A stretch of DNA of 64,000 nucleotides from Pinus tabuliformis (Eukaryota; Streptophyta; Pinopsida; Pinales; Pinaceae): assembly GCA_031772625.1 (NCBI GenBank), contig CM062818.1, forward strand, positions 213,087,742 through 213,151,741, in the 5' to 3' direction. Below, one piece after another: positions 35,401 through 48,729 of the stretch. Each line of letters starts with the position of its first letter. Position 1 is the stretch's first letter. A program made the position numbers and the translations under genes. Under the pieces are notes generated by a model. That model was not told where the DNA came from, ran no database searches, and saw only the letters and a program-made list of their open reading frames with translations.

Positions 35401-38400
35401 AATATTAATATTAATTAATTAATTAATAATGTTAAATTAAATGAATAATAAAAATAAGGATATTAACTGATAATAACAATAAAAAATAATACTAATAATA
35501 ATAATAAATAATATTAATAACAATAATAAATAATATTAATAATAACAAATCATTAGTAATAAAAAAAATGATTTTAAAATGGTTGTAGTAATAATTTATT
35601 TACATTATAATTAATTATTAATATAAATTAATAATTATTTTATTATTATAATAATAATATTTTTATTAATAGTTATTTTTTAATATTATTATTATTTTCA
35701 TTATTATATATTTATTAATATGAATATTAATTTTATAATTAATATTAGATTTATCTTTTTGAGTTTGTAATTCTTTGGGCTTTTAGTATTAATCCTTGTG
35801 GTTTATAATAGAAATCCCTTTTGTTTATTAATTTAAAGGTTATTATTCCTTGGGTTTAATATTATTCATAGGGTTTATAATTAATCCTCAGGTGTAATAT
35901 AAGTCCACTTGGTTTATAATCATGTTGAACCATGGTCCAACATCACATTGTGACAAATATTTTCTCAATATGAAAATCAACCATGGTCCAACGTTGCTTT
36001 ATGACAAAGGTTGATTGCGTATGAAAATCAATCATGATTAACCATGGTGCAACGTCGTATTGTGACAAAGATTATCTCAATATGAAATTCAAACACGGTC
36101 AACCATGATAATTCTAGTGTTTACAATATTTATCTTGGGGTATATATCCCTTAGGTTTATTATTCCCATGTGTTTATTAGTCCAATCCCTTGGGTTTATT
36201 AATCTAAAGATTCATATTCCTAGGGTGTAATATTGTTAATAGGGTTTATAATATTACTCCTTGGATTTAATATAGATCCCTTAGATTTAATTAATTAACA
36301 ATAATTAATATAAATTAAAAAAAATTATATTTTTTAATAAATAATAAAAATAATTAGTTAATTGATTAATTATTATTAAATAAAAATCAATTAAATAATA
36401 ATAATAACTAATTAATAATTTAATTAGTTATTATTATTATTATGTAATAATTAATTTATTATTATTAAATTATTATTAAACTAACAATATGATTCTTATT
36501 ATTATCATTAAATAATATAAATATATATTAAAAAAAAAAACAATATTTATATCTTTTTAATAAATAATAATACTAATTTTTTAAATAATAATAATTAATT
36601 AATTAATAATGAGATTAAATTTAATGAACAATAAAAATGATAAATAATTAGTAATAAAACTAATTACGTTAAAATGATTATAATAATAATTTATTTACAT
36701 TATAATTAATTATTAATATAAATTAATAATTATTATTATAATACTAATAATAATAATAATAATTATTTTATTTTAATAATTATTTTTTAATAATAATAAT
36801 AATCATAATATTATTATATATTTATTAATATGAATATTAATTTTATAATTAATATTAGATATTATATCATTAATGTTGGTTGTGGTTGGGTTTATAATAT
36901 TAATAATCTTTAGGGCCTATTAATCCTTAAGGCTTATAAAATTAATATGTGTGGGTTTATTAATCACTTGCATTTAAAATGTTAATTCTTAGGGTTCATT
37001 AATCCCATGTGTTTTTAATATTGATTTTTTGGCTTTGTTGATCTTTTAGGTTTATAATATGTATCCCTTGGGTTTACTAATTCATTGTCTTTATAATATT
37101 AAACTCGTGTATTTATTAGTCACTTTGCTTTTAAGTATTGTAATATTTACTTTCGGGTTTATATACCTTAGGTTTATAATGTTAATCCCTTGGATTTAAT
37201 ATTATTCCCTTGGGTATATGAAACATTGGGTTTTAGGGTTTGTAATATTTATCTTAGGATTCATATACCTTGGGTTTATAATATTTATCCCTGGTTTAAT
37301 TTTATTCCCTTGGGTTTTTAGTTTTAATCCATTTAGTTTATTAATCTTAGGGTTCTTATTCCTAGCGTTTAATATTATTCATAGGGTATATAATATTAAT
37401 ACCTTTGTCTAATATAAATCCCCTTGGTTTATAATCATGGTCAATCATGGCCCAACACCATATTGTAACGAAGATTTTCTCAATATGAAAATCAACCATG
37501 GTCCAACATTGCTTTATGACAAAGAATGACTACACATGAAAAACAATCATGGTCAACCATAGTGCAACATCGCATTATGTCAAAAGATTGTCTCAATACG
37601 AAAATAAACCATGATAATTTTAGGGTTTACAATATTTATGTTGGGGTATATATACATTGGGTTTATAATATTATTCCTTTTTGTGTAATAGTATTATGTT
37701 GGGTGTAATATTATTCTCTTAGGTTTATAATATTAATCCCTTGGGTTTATTATTCAAATTGGTTTATAATATCAATCCCTTGGGTTTATCAATATAAAGG
37801 TTCATATTTCTAGGGTATAGTATTATTCTTAGGGTTCATAATATTAATTCTTGGGTTTAAATAATTAATATAAATTAAAAAAAAATGATATTTCATATTT
37901 AAAAAAAAGAAGTTAAAAATAATAATAATAATAATAATTGTGTAGTTAATTGTTATTATTATGTAATAATAATTAATTAACTAATTGATTATTAATAAAT
38001 TATTATCAAATTAACAATATAATTGTTATTATTATTATTATTATTATTAGTAACAATAAATAATATAGATAAATTAAAAAACAATATTTCTAATTTTTTA
38101 ATAAATAATAATACTTCATTAATTATTATTAATTAATTAATTAGTATTAAAATTTATTAATTAAGAATGATATTAAATTTAATTAACAATAAAAATAATA
38201 AATAATTAGTTATAATACTAACTATATTAAAATTATTATAATAATAAGTTATTTACATTATAATTAATTATTAATATAAATTAATAATTATTATCATAAT
38301 AATAATATTTTTATTGTAATAATTATTTTTTAATATTATTATTGATTAATATGAATATTATTTTTATAATTAATATTAGACTTATATCATTAACACTAGT

Positions 38401-38625
38401 TGTGGTTGTGTTTATAATATTAACAATCATGTGAGTTTATTAATCTCTTGGGTTTAAAATATAAATGTCTTGGGTCTAATATAAATCCACTTGGTTTATA
38501 ATCATGGTGAACCAACATCACATTGTGACGAAGATTTTCTCAATATGAAAATCAACCATGGTCCAATGTTGCTTTATGACAAAGATTGATTGCATATTAA
38601 AATCAATCATGGTTAACCATGGTGC

Positions 38626-41600
38626 TATTAGGTTCCTATAATAATAGGGATCATAATTTTGAATTGACTATGTTCAGTCTTGTAATATTGTACATACCTT
38701 TGCTTTGTTGGAAAATGTTTTCCATATTAAAAAATGAAAAGAGGGTATGTCCTAAAAGAATAATCAAAGGAACAAAAGAAAGAAAGATCAAAAAGATATA
38801 AAATATGAACCCATAAAAAGAAACAAAAAAAAAATTCTAAAAGTGTTGCACGTTCAGAGGCCACTACTCTTTGTTTACTTTTCCTCGGCAAAATAAAATT
38901 GTGTGCAGCTTGTTCAAAATGGCACAATTCATGATGATAAAATAGTTTAATCTTCATTATTCATGATTTTGAATTTCATGTCATGATAGTTAGTGAATAA
39001 AGATCTGACCAAACCATTTAATCCTGGCAGATCATTAGTTAGGCAGAGAATTAAAATGAGCTCATAAGTTTAATCTGAGCCATTGGAAGACATAAGGTTA
39101 GAAATAAGTTAGTTTTCTTATCAAAATAAAATAAAGGGGTCAGCGAGCTCAAATACACCCAATAAAGGAAAGAAAAATGTTAGGATAAATTAAAGTGTAG
39201 GTAAAATACTTTACAAAAATTATAAGCATCATTATGTTTATCAAAAAAATATCATTTTAACCCTTGCCATGTGAGAATTCCCTTCCTTTGTTTAAAATCC
39301 CTTTCCTATGTGAGAACTATTTCCCCTTGCTAAAATCCATTCCCCTTTGAAAAAAATCCCTTTCCCCTTATCCTAACCCAATTCACCCCTTAAAAACCCA
39401 TGTCCATCCTTAAAAGTCCCCTTCCCTTTACTATCTACGTGTGATTCAAATAAAACATGAAAAACCCACTTTTCCATGGTTAAAAGAAATATATCGGGCC
39501 CCAATACCCTTTCCCCCCCCGCTTAATACATTTCCTCACCATTATAGTGTTAACCCCCCACTGTATCATTCCCAACCCCGCACCTTTGAAAACCCCCGTA
39601 TATTGCCTGATCGATGATCACATCTAATGGTCCTCATGCATTATCGCATCCTCCCTACGACCAGAGTTTAAAGTTGAAGAAGGTTGTGAAATGGGTTGTT
39701 TCATCCACCCCCTCTCCTGCCACGCGGTGGCACCAAGTCTTATCGCATTCCCCAGTCCCCAAACCACCATACCGCCCTTCGCCATGCAATAAACCACCGT
39801 GACATGTGATAAACCACCACACCACGTCATTAACCGCCGCACTATGTTAAATCCCGCCATTTCCTGAAGGACGTAAAATAAAAAAAAATAAAAACATTGA
39901 GAATTAGTTATTTCTCCATTGCTATTGAAATTGTGAGAAAATACCAAAAGTCATCACCAACCCGAAATAGAGTCCCTGCTGCCACTTGGACCCCTCTGCA
40001 ACCAAAATTCATTATTTTCCAGGTAATTCTAGTACTCTTCTCTGTCAATTGAACATAGAAATTGATAAATTGACCAAAGTAATGGCTTCTCAAAGCGTTC
40101 TAATTGTAAACCCTCTTCAACCCCTAGTAGCAGATGTCGAACACCTACCCTTGGCTAATAAAGACTTCAAAATCGTTGACACTGTGACAGAGTCCAACCT
40201 CTTGGAGCTCCACTGCTAGAGCCATGACAAATTTATTGACCAGGCAGATGATATTCATCTCTGGGAGTCTAACCTGCCCAAGTATGCCTTTCCACAGACC
40301 TACCAATGCCCTGAACTCATCATATTGTGCCAAATAAATTATTTGCCAAATGAAAGAGCCATAGTCACCCCTGCCCAAGAAATCCTATTCACTATCAATA
40401 CTCAATCCATTAATCAAATGTTACAGATTCAATCACAACCAGAGGGAGTGCCTCTTTCCATTGAAACCCTTACTGAGCTTTACCTAAAGCTAGATTTTCC
40501 TAAAAGGTCTCAAATCTTTTTGACCTTCCTTCCTGCAACAACTCAAATTCCTAAGAAAAACCCAACATGCTCTAATGTCGTGTTCCCAGAACAAACCAGG
40601 TAAATAGTAACCATGCTATCTTGTATTTTAGGATATTTTATTGATGAGCATGTAGATGAATCCATCCTGGGTTTCCTCTCTATCTTTTGCCCAGGCCAGC
40701 CTCTACCTATAACTTTCAAATTTTCGCAATTCCTAGCAGATGCAATCCATGATTAGCTAGTCAAGCTGCCTGAAGGAGTGTTCAAATACTCCTCAGTTTT
40801 GTTCCATATGTTTTTGTATTTCTAATCAAAAGGTTTGCAGTCAACCTCCAAAAACTCGATACAGAGGGTAATCCCTAATATGTTGTCTTTTAGACATCCT
40901 TGATCAGAAAGGATCCTATAGAATCCAACTATAAAGACTTCATTGACTCATTCGTTTATCCAATTGCCAATATGCTAAGCAGTAACATTCAGTCTAGAAT
41001 CAATGAAGAGATTAAGAAGGTGTTACAATTTTCTTATCAAAGTAAAACAGGAGACTGGTATTTATACCAAGATCGTACAGAAAGAGTGTATGGAAGCCAG
41101 CTAGTTCCATACAAGCTTCCCAAATACCTCCCAATGAGGTTATTCACTTTGGATTACATCAGATAAATCTTGAATTCTGATGAAAACCATTTCCTTTCAG
41201 CTAAAAACAAGACCTAATTCAAGATTAAAAACCAAATAGGGCCTTTTATATGTAACAATAGAAATGTTGGAAAGGAGGCAGATAGATATTTACAAGAGTT
41301 CAAGTTCAGCAATAGTTTCAAATGGAATTATGATCCTTTAGGTGTCATAAGTAAATTAAGAGTCAAATTCAAATTGACCCCCTTCATCCATGAGTCAAAA
41401 CCAGAAATTGAAAAGTATTCCAACCAGTCAGAGTGGTTGGAAAACACTCTTTAGGAGATGGATAAGCAAGTTGATACTAGTTCCATCCTGCATACTCCAG
41501 ACCCACAGGACATAAATTCAAAAAGGGCTAGAGAAGAAGGATCCTACTCAGCTGAAACTACTTTTGATACTAAATTTAAGCTTGTGAGAAAAAAGAAAAC

Positions 41601-44440
41601 CAAGCTAAATCCAATAATAGAGTATGAAAAGATAGTTGAAGCAGAAACAGAGATTATCACTAGGGGTGATGCACCCTCAACACATGTAGAAGAAACACCT
41701 CTGCCCTCATCTTCTAGTGCACAGATAATTCAAAATCAAAATAATACAGAAGTTTCATAGTCTAGCAAAATAGTGGAAAAAGAGAAAGATATCATGGAAA
41801 GGTACAAAGAGATTAAAATAAAAAATGAAGCATTAAAATCTGCCATATGTACACAATATTGGAAACAAACTCCTAGTGATCAGAGTAGGTTTCTTTTAGA
41901 TTTTGACCTCAAAACAAAGAAAATGAAGATGAATTTCCTACAGCCAAAGGTAAAGGCCCCAAGAAATTCAGAATATTATAAGAAAACAGCCTTTGAAATT
42001 CACACCAAGGATGTGCACCCAGTTGACCAGATTGAATTTCATAAACAGACAGGAGAAATGATGTATTCAACCATGACACAAAAAGCTCTAAGTGTCCAGA
42101 AATTGAAGAATTCTCTTGAAAATGTACAGTCACAGTTAGAGCTAGAAAGGGCCTCATCACAAGCAAAATACAATAGGATTAAGTCACTAGAAGAGTTGGT
42201 AATTGAAATTGGCTATAATCCAACAGATATCAAGGCAGTAGAAGAACTCATTAAAAAGAAAAATGCAGACATAGTTGCACTCAAGAAACAGCTAAAGATA
42301 CGAACTACTGAACATCCATAAACCAAGGAGGTGTTGGAGACACTTAATCAAAAGGATGAGATGATGAACTTAATCATCCAGTTGACAAATAAACTAAGAG
42401 AAATGGAGATAGAAATGGATAAACTGGTACAGGATAAATAGACTAGCAGAAAAGCAGTTCCCATTACTTCTATTCCCATAGGAGCTACATCAGCAACAAC
42501 ATCAACATCAGTTCCAACAACTACATCATCTTCAGCAACAACAACATCAACAAAACCAACAGCCAATCCCACTGATGAGGCCAACAAATTGATTCAAGCT
42601 ATGGAAGTTATGTCAATTCAAACAACACATATTAATAATCTCAAGGAGAAAGTGAAGAGCTTAGAAGATGAAAAGGAATTAGTAGAAGTAATGCATCAAG
42701 CCAAGAAACAAAAAGCCAATAGATTGAATGACAAGATCCACCAGCTAGAAAAAGAATTTTCACTAAAGGAGCCTTTGGCCCAAGAAAAGAAAAATTTATG
42801 GGCCAATATCATTAACTCAGTTAATGATATTTGGCCATCTATATAGGTAATATTTGAACAAAATGATTTAGTGAAGCAAGCTAGTGAGGCAATTCAAAAG
42901 GTAAAAGGAGATCTTGGAGAGAAACCAGAGTAAGCCACTAAAATGATCAAATTTCTAAATTCTAAAAACAATTATGAATTAGAGGAGCTTGGGATAACTA
43001 ATAGAATAGAGACCATTCTAGAAGTGAAGAAAGTTATTTCCAAGAGAAATATGATGATACACCTTGAGGAGAAATGTCAAAACATGAAACTTGTAGTAAA
43101 CAGGTTTTTTGACAAGTTTGAAGTATTGAGACAGAAGAGTCTGCCTAATCCTTTGGTAATCAATGAGAAACCAATGAAACATGAAGACTATGATAAGAAG
43201 ATGAGAGAAGTAGCCAGATAAAATTCCAATAGTTCATCCATGAAAGGTGTGCCCACAGGAAAAGTGCTCCTCCAAACTTTGGAAAACTTCTTTTACCTCC
43301 AACATGAGGTAAATCACCTTTTTTTGAACAAGCCTACATTTGCCAAATCTACAGAAGCAGATGAGATTTATCGGAGGATGATGAAAATCAAACTCCCAGA
43401 TGAAGAAACATGGGAAAAATGGTGTGACTCGCTGTAAAGGATAAAAAGAGAGAATAAGGTGAAAGACAAGGAGGTGAAAGAAGCAGACAATGTGAAAGAG
43501 AATCAGATGAAAAAAGCAGTCTAGTAACAACAAGCAAATAAAAAGGCACAAATTTCAGGCAGTTAAACAGGTGTCACTATCTTTTTGCATAAATATTTTT
43601 ATTTTCCTTAAATAAATCCTAGTCAGTTGACATGATACTTTGTAAAGTTTTGTATAAATACTTCATGATTTGAAGTATCAGGTGTGGATTTCTGAATATT
43701 TATGTAGCTGATTGATCTATTACCTGAGGGTTATTGTACCAATTTCCAATTGACAGACAGAACAAGTTATAAAGAGACTTTTTTACAGGATTCATGTGTT
43801 GAGCTATTTCAGTGAAGTAGAAATTTCAATTGTTCATGTTTCTTTCTAAGTATTTCATAAACTTTCATGTGTTCTAAATTCAAATGTTATAACAGGAGTT
43901 TTACTGCAAAATTCACTTAAACATCACACTCTACTTTTAACTATTATACATTTCTATGTTCTCTTCTGATATCTGGTTTAGAGGATTCTTAATTTCCCTC
44001 TGATCTCGATTTATCTTTTTCATCCTTCTTCAGTATCTGGTTTGAGGAATTCTTGATTGCTCCTTCATCTCGATTAAAAAAATCGTTTCACCATTCAACC
44101 TTTGAGATTTGATATTGCTCACCTATCTTGCCCTATAATACTTCCTTTATAGTTTGTTGATTGTTTTTGTTTTCAAAGTCATATTGACTCCATAGCCTAA
44201 TGGAAATGGAAAAGCACCTATTCATCTAGATCATGAATCCCACCAACCAATCAAAACCAATCCAATTAAGCAGAAATAACCAGCCTAAAATCCATTAAAT
44301 AAACAAAGTTAAATCATATCGAGAGAGCCCTCTCTGAGTTTAGGAAGGCTAGATCCTAAGCTTCAAAGTAGATTTATAGTTACCTCTAATATTTCCTTTT
44401 AGCACATTAGACAACCCTTGGAAATTTTGGAGTGATAACA
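38626..44440 (+). mobile_element. 5.8-kb LTR-type insertion with unknown coding region (fossil)
   Basis: The array sequence is split with a 5-bp duplication, GGTGC, at 38,621-38,625 and 44,441-44,445. The ends read TATTAGGTTCCTAT and TGATAACA, like the TG...CA ends of LTR elements; they resemble the start of the LTR at 61,634 and the end of the LTR at 46,203. The left 1.3 kb, with its pyrimidine-rich CCCCTT stretches, looks like an LTR. I could not find a second copy at the right end. The interior (about 40,080-43,540) is one long coding region of unknown type, broken in about ten places. No protease, polymerase or integrase motif was seen, so it is non-autonomous. Confidence 0.7.
40081..43540 (+). 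mobile_element. Unrecognised coiled-coil-rich coding region of the 5.8-kb element (fossil)
   Basis: The N-terminal part begins MASQSVLIVNPLQPLVAD and reads as a globular domain (for example LPKYAFPQTYQCPELI). The middle and C-terminal parts are highly charged and predicted helical (for example LKNSLENVQSQLELERASSQ; IHQLEKEFSL), with a Ser/Thr/Pro-rich linker. No CCHC knuckle, DTGA/DSGA protease, YxDD polymerase or DDE integrase motif is visible. It may be a capsid-like or accessory protein of a non-autonomous plant LTR group. Family unknown; broken. Confidence 0.5.
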
Positions 44441-44467
44441 GGTGCAACATCGTATTGTGACAAAGAT
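44441..44467. repeat. Sliver of tandem array between two insertions
   Basis: GGTGCAACATCGTATTGTGA and CAAAGAT continue the array exactly where 38,625 left off and are themselves continued at 59,213. Only 27 bp separate two independent insertions. Confidence 0.88.
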
Positions 44468-44476
44468 TGTAAGGCC

Positions 44477-46203
44477 TATTAGCTCCTCTACAGTTTACAG
44501 CATCTGATGGGCAAAAAGCAGGTTTGCAGCAGTGGGTTTCTTCTTCCCCTTATTCCCCCTTATTCTCCTTCATTATCCCTTAGTCTCCTCACAATACCTA
44601 TTTAAACCCCATATAAAAACTTATTATTTGTTTACCCCGGCATTATGTTTTAACCCTTATAAGCCCGCACATATAAAATAATCCACAACATGGGCCCACC
44701 CCTAACCTATCACATCGTCCATATTATCAACAATAAACCTGTGTGTTTATGCTGACCATCCGATCATGTTGTCATATCATCCAATGGTTATCGCTTTCCC
44801 CGCTCCGCAGAACTGCGTGCCTCTTAGCTCTCGACAAAAGTGGTTTCTCACCCATCGCATCAGACACATGCCGCATTTTCATTGAATCGCGCTTCCCCTT
44901 TACGAAAACTACCGTAACACAAAAGTGGTGTGGGAAAACCACTTCCCGCCATCTTACCGCTTCCCCGCCCGATCACCATCGGATCTGCCCGACCGTGATC
45001 CGATGGCTCGCATTTCTTTATTCGCCTATTGCCCGATCTCCCTATGATCAAATCTCCGCCGTCCATTTCTCTAATCTAATGGTTCATGTTCAAATTGCAC
45101 CTTTGTTCCTTCTCATTGGCTGCCGATAGCAGATCTTGGTCATCCTTTTTGACATCCGATGGTCGGTGTTTCATCTTGGCCCTTGTTCATTTTCAAAGTG
45201 TTTTTCAGTGTATTCATCAATGTTTTTGGACCTGCTCTGCGCACACAGAGGAGAAAGCAAGCGATCAACTACCTGTACTCTGTGTGTTAATTTCTCAGCC
45301 ACCTGCATTCAACACAGCATGACTAAGGACAATGAAAATGCCCCTTGAGCAGTGCAATGACAGCTGTAGTTATTGAAAAGTAGGAAGATAATATTTCAAC
45401 TGTTCAAGAAGGACACTGAAGTACAAAAAGAGCCATTTTGTTCATTTAAAACAGTCAGAATGTAGCAGATGACCCATATCTAATTGTAAATGCAGTTGGT
45501 AGTCAATTAAGACACCTCCACGCATACCCTAACAGAGATATTTTGTAAGCAGATTCTATATATACCCAGAAAAACAATGTAATTGGTTTGATGAATGTTA
45601 GATGAGTGTTACTTTATTATAAACTTCAACTTCTGGAGACTGTAACTACTGTGAGACCTGCAACATCTAGTCTTCATTTCCAACTAATACAAGCTTCTTT
45701 TGTTATCATTTTCTCACTTTTCTCTTCTTCTATGTTCCAGGTTGTGCCTGTTTTTCATTAATTCATGTGCTGTGAATCTTTAGCATCAGAGGGGATGTCA
45801 TCCCACCTCTGTGTTAGAATTTAGCATGTATCATTGAATTTGCTTGCGGGTTTTTGTTGTTTTAATATCAGAGAGTTATCATCTATCTGTGTATTAGATA
45901 ATAGATTTACAGACCTTTCAACTAGTTGCAGCTGGCCATCATAGGGTCCTGTGTATTTGCTGGTGTAGTCAGTCTTCTCCATCATCACATTTTGTTTAAA
46001 TTGTGAGCAATTGGTGGTTAAAATCCTTGTAGTCTGGGGGTGTTCACCCATGTCTGGGGTCAATCATAGTAGAAGTGGTTATCTGACTTGAATATGCAGC
46101 ATTTCTTTCATTCATCCACCATTTATCCAACATTTTGTTGAGTTTGTAATGTTCCCAAGCATCAATGGCATACAACCTAGGTGAGTTTCTTAGGGTGATA
46201 ACA
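44477..46203 (+). repeat. Left LTR of the gypsy element
   Basis: Begins TATTAGC (TG in the ancestral form, as in the right LTR, TGTTAGC) and ends GATAACA. Contains TTCCCCTTATTCCCCC near the start and a likely promoter TATATATACCC near 45,558-45,568. Confidence 0.9.
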
Positions 46204-46355
46204 TTAATTGGCATCATTTCCAAGGAGAGGAGAATTGAAGTTCAGCTTCCCTGGGAGAACGAAATAGCTTTAAGCCTTGATGACAGACAAGGTTTGAACA
46301 CAGTTTCTGGTTGTAATCATCTGTCTAGCGACTCCATTGAAGGAACACCATCCTT

Positions 46356-46365
46356 TGGCGACTCC
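46356..46365 (+). promoter_or_regulatory. TGGCGACTCC motif, possible primer-binding-site relic
   Basis: TGGCGACTCC also follows the LTR at 63,927 near the right edge of the window, where it is placed as a primer binding site. Here it lies about 150 bp past the LTR edge fixed by the duplication, and a variant TAGCGACTCC lies 31 bp before it. Its role in this element is uncertain. Confidence 0.3.
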
Positions 46366-46388
46366 ACATTGAAGTTTTGGCTTAGTTT

Positions 46389-47500
46389 GTGAGAAATACT
46401 CGAAGAAATTCACAGAAGCTGCCAGCTAAACCAGTGCCTGAACCTAAGAGGACTGGTAAATCGAAGAAATCTTCACAGAAAGGAGCATCAGGATCAAGTA
46501 AGCCTGAGAAATCTAATTCATCTCTAGAAGATAAAGTTGTAGTTGAAGATATACAGATTGAAGATTTACAAATCAGTGCTGTGAATAAAGAAAAACCTTC
46601 AGAGATTGGTTCAGCCCCTTGTACAGTCAGTTCCCCTTCGAATCTTAGTCCAAAGAAAGCATCCCATTCAGTCCAAAACATCCCTTTATCTCTACCATCC
46701 ATCACATTACTCCCCATCATTCAATCTACTACTATTCTTCCAAATATTTCAATCATGGCACGACAGCAAGCACCGACAAGAATAGAAAGAATTGTAGCTG
46801 CTAGATATGGACCATTGGTGTCTCCTATGCCTCTAAATCCTATGCCTGTCAGGGAATATCAAAAATACATGCCTAAATTCACTGGAAAAGAGGGATTAAC
46901 AGTAGAAGAACACCTTGAAGCTTTTTACAGTTATGTTGATAATCTAGATATAAGTGAAAATGATGTGTGGATGTGAGTTTTTGTCCAGAGCCTTGATGGA
47001 GAGGCTAGGAAGTGGTTTAGAGAGTTACCCCAGAGATCAATAACAGATATTGAAGCATTAGATGATGCATTTTTGAAGAAATGGGGAGATAAGAAGGACT
47101 TTCTGTGTTACCATACTGAGTTTGGTAATCTGAAGAGGGAAAATGGGGAATCAATACCTGATTTTAATAAAAGATTCAATCGAATGTATAGTAAGATTCC
47201 AGCTGAGGTAAAGCCTACTCCTACCTTTGCCAAACTCACTTATGGCAATGCTTTTGACTCAGATTTCTACCTGTTATTGAGAGAAAGGAGATGTGCTACG
47301 CTGGAAGACATGCAGGATGCAACCTTAGAAGTAGAATCTAATATCATGGCTGTAGAAAAGTTTAAAAGCCAAGCTGATAGAAGGAGACAGAGAAATCAGG
47401 ATTCTACTTATTCTGCATCATCTTCAGAGCCTAAATTAGATAAAATGACTAAGATGATAGAGTCATTGGCCACCGAAATCTCTAAGCTAAAGGTTGAGTA
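46389..47500 (+). mobile_element. Gypsy gag region (fossil)
   Basis: Encodes a Lys/Ser-rich N-terminus, then MARQQAPTRIERIVAARYG and a retrotransposon gag domain (KYMPKFTGKEGLTVEEHLEA; FLKKWGDKKDFLCYHTEF; FNRMYSKIPAE). This gag form is common in plant gypsy elements. No clear CCHC knuckle was found after it. Confidence 0.75.
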
Positions 47501-48179
47501 GAATTCAGGGAAAACGGGGCAGCAAAACACATTTGCTCCAAGAAACCCCAATCCATTCAGAAGAGCAAATGAATAGTTACAAATAATGCAAAGGGGTGAA
47601 GAATCAAAGGAAGATCAGAAAGTCAAAGCTCCTTTTCAGAATGTAGTCATGGAGGAGGAACAATTTGAAGAAGATGAGGATGAAATTCACTACATGGAAG
47701 ATAAAGGCAGTGCTACATTTTTGACATTGGCTGAATATGAAGAATCATTACTGCAAGAACAAAACAGTCAGAAGTGGGACAGAGGAGCTGTTCTACAAAC
47801 CGGTTACCAGCCAAGATATAATCTCAGATCAAATGCAAAGAATGTCAAAGATAACCCAGCCCAAAGAACTGTTGTCCAAATAGAACCTCAAAATATCAAG
47901 CAAAGAAAGGCAGCAGCTGATCCAGTCATCCTCAAAGCTCCAGTTCAAGAGGTAAATATTTCTGATAAATCATCTTCTTCTTTCAGCGTTGAATCAGAGG
48001 TCCAAAAATTTAAAATATATGTGCCTCTGGTTGAGTTGATGAGAAGTGAAGTATTTAGAAAGCCTATCCTTGAAGCCCTTGAGCTACAAACCAAACAAAC
48101 CTCCACTGACTCTGTCAATTTGCAAGATGACAATCCTGCCGTTGTGCTCAGTCCCATGGTTGAGCCTGCTGATAATAAT

Positions 48180-48510
48180 TCTCCTTCTTTTTATGTTTCT
48201 TTGACCATTCATGATAAAATCCTCCACAACTATTTGCTAGACACAGGGGCCAGCCACAATTTGATGCCTAAAGCTGTCATGGAAGAGTTGGGCCTTGAAA
48301 TCAGTAGACCCTATCATGATTTATTTTCTTTTGATTCAAGAAAGGTCAAATGTCTTGGATTGATTAAAGATATAGCCATTACCTTAACTCAGCTGCGCAT
48401 GAAAAGTATGATTATGGATATTGTGGTGGTAGATGTCCCTCCTAAGTTTCGCATGCTGTTGTCCAGAGGGTGGATTAAGAGACTAGGCGGGACACTCCAG
48501 AATGATCTGT
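48180..48510 (+). mobile_element. Gypsy aspartic protease region (fossil)
   Basis: LLDTGASHNLMPKAVMEELG is the active-site DTGA loop of retropepsins, followed by the flap and ...VVVDVPPKFRMLLSRGW, the usual end of the protease in plant gypsy elements. Confidence 0.85.
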
Positions 48511-48729
48511 CTTATGCTACTGTCCCAGTTTTTGGAGGAGAGAGAAGGAGATTGTACAGAGAAGCACAGTTGGCATACATCATCAGTGATGAGAAGAATC
48601 CTACAAATCATCCCATTTATGCAGTGGACACTGATTTTGGAGCATGCATTCTCCAAATAGAAGAATCGCGGAAGGCCAAAATGAAGATCAGGAAACCAAT
48701 TGCTTGAGCTGAGAAAGTGCAAGAAGGTC

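Larger units (their letters stand above)
29560..38625. repeat. AT-rich tandem array with about 3.9-kb higher-order repeat
   Basis: The whole stretch is built from variants of GGGTTTATAATATTAATCCC, joined to blocks of AACCATGGTCAACCATG, GCATTGTGACAAAGATTG and long runs of TAATAATTAATT. Landmarks recur at a distance of about 3.9 kb: the ATACCAAAG.GATTAATATG block near 30,205 and 34,120, and the CATTTAAAAAAACA block near 31,385 and 35,178. The small differences in spacing are accounted for by the SINE and the foldback in the first copy. A partial third copy runs from about 37,100 to 38,625 and, after the inserted elements, continues at 59,213-59,737. No convincing coding capacity; open frames such as 30,820-31,140 and 37,218-37,412 follow the repeat units. 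Confidence 0.85.

Noticed and set aside
29560-38625. CRISPR-like or interstitial telomere array
   Set aside because: Repeats are short, variable and without unique spacers of fixed size, and the DNA is plant nuclear. The GGGTTTA cores are too degenerate and interspersed for a telomere tract.
39230-39860. Possible gene or CpG-rich promoter in pyrimidine-rich DNA
   Set aside because: The CCCCTT-rich stretch resembles that in the other LTRs of the window and lies in the LTR-like left end of the 5.8-kb element.
44743-45348. Cysteine- and serine-rich open frames, repeated at 53,095-53,385
   Set aside because: They are the same LTR sequence in two copies of the gypsy LTR, not genes.
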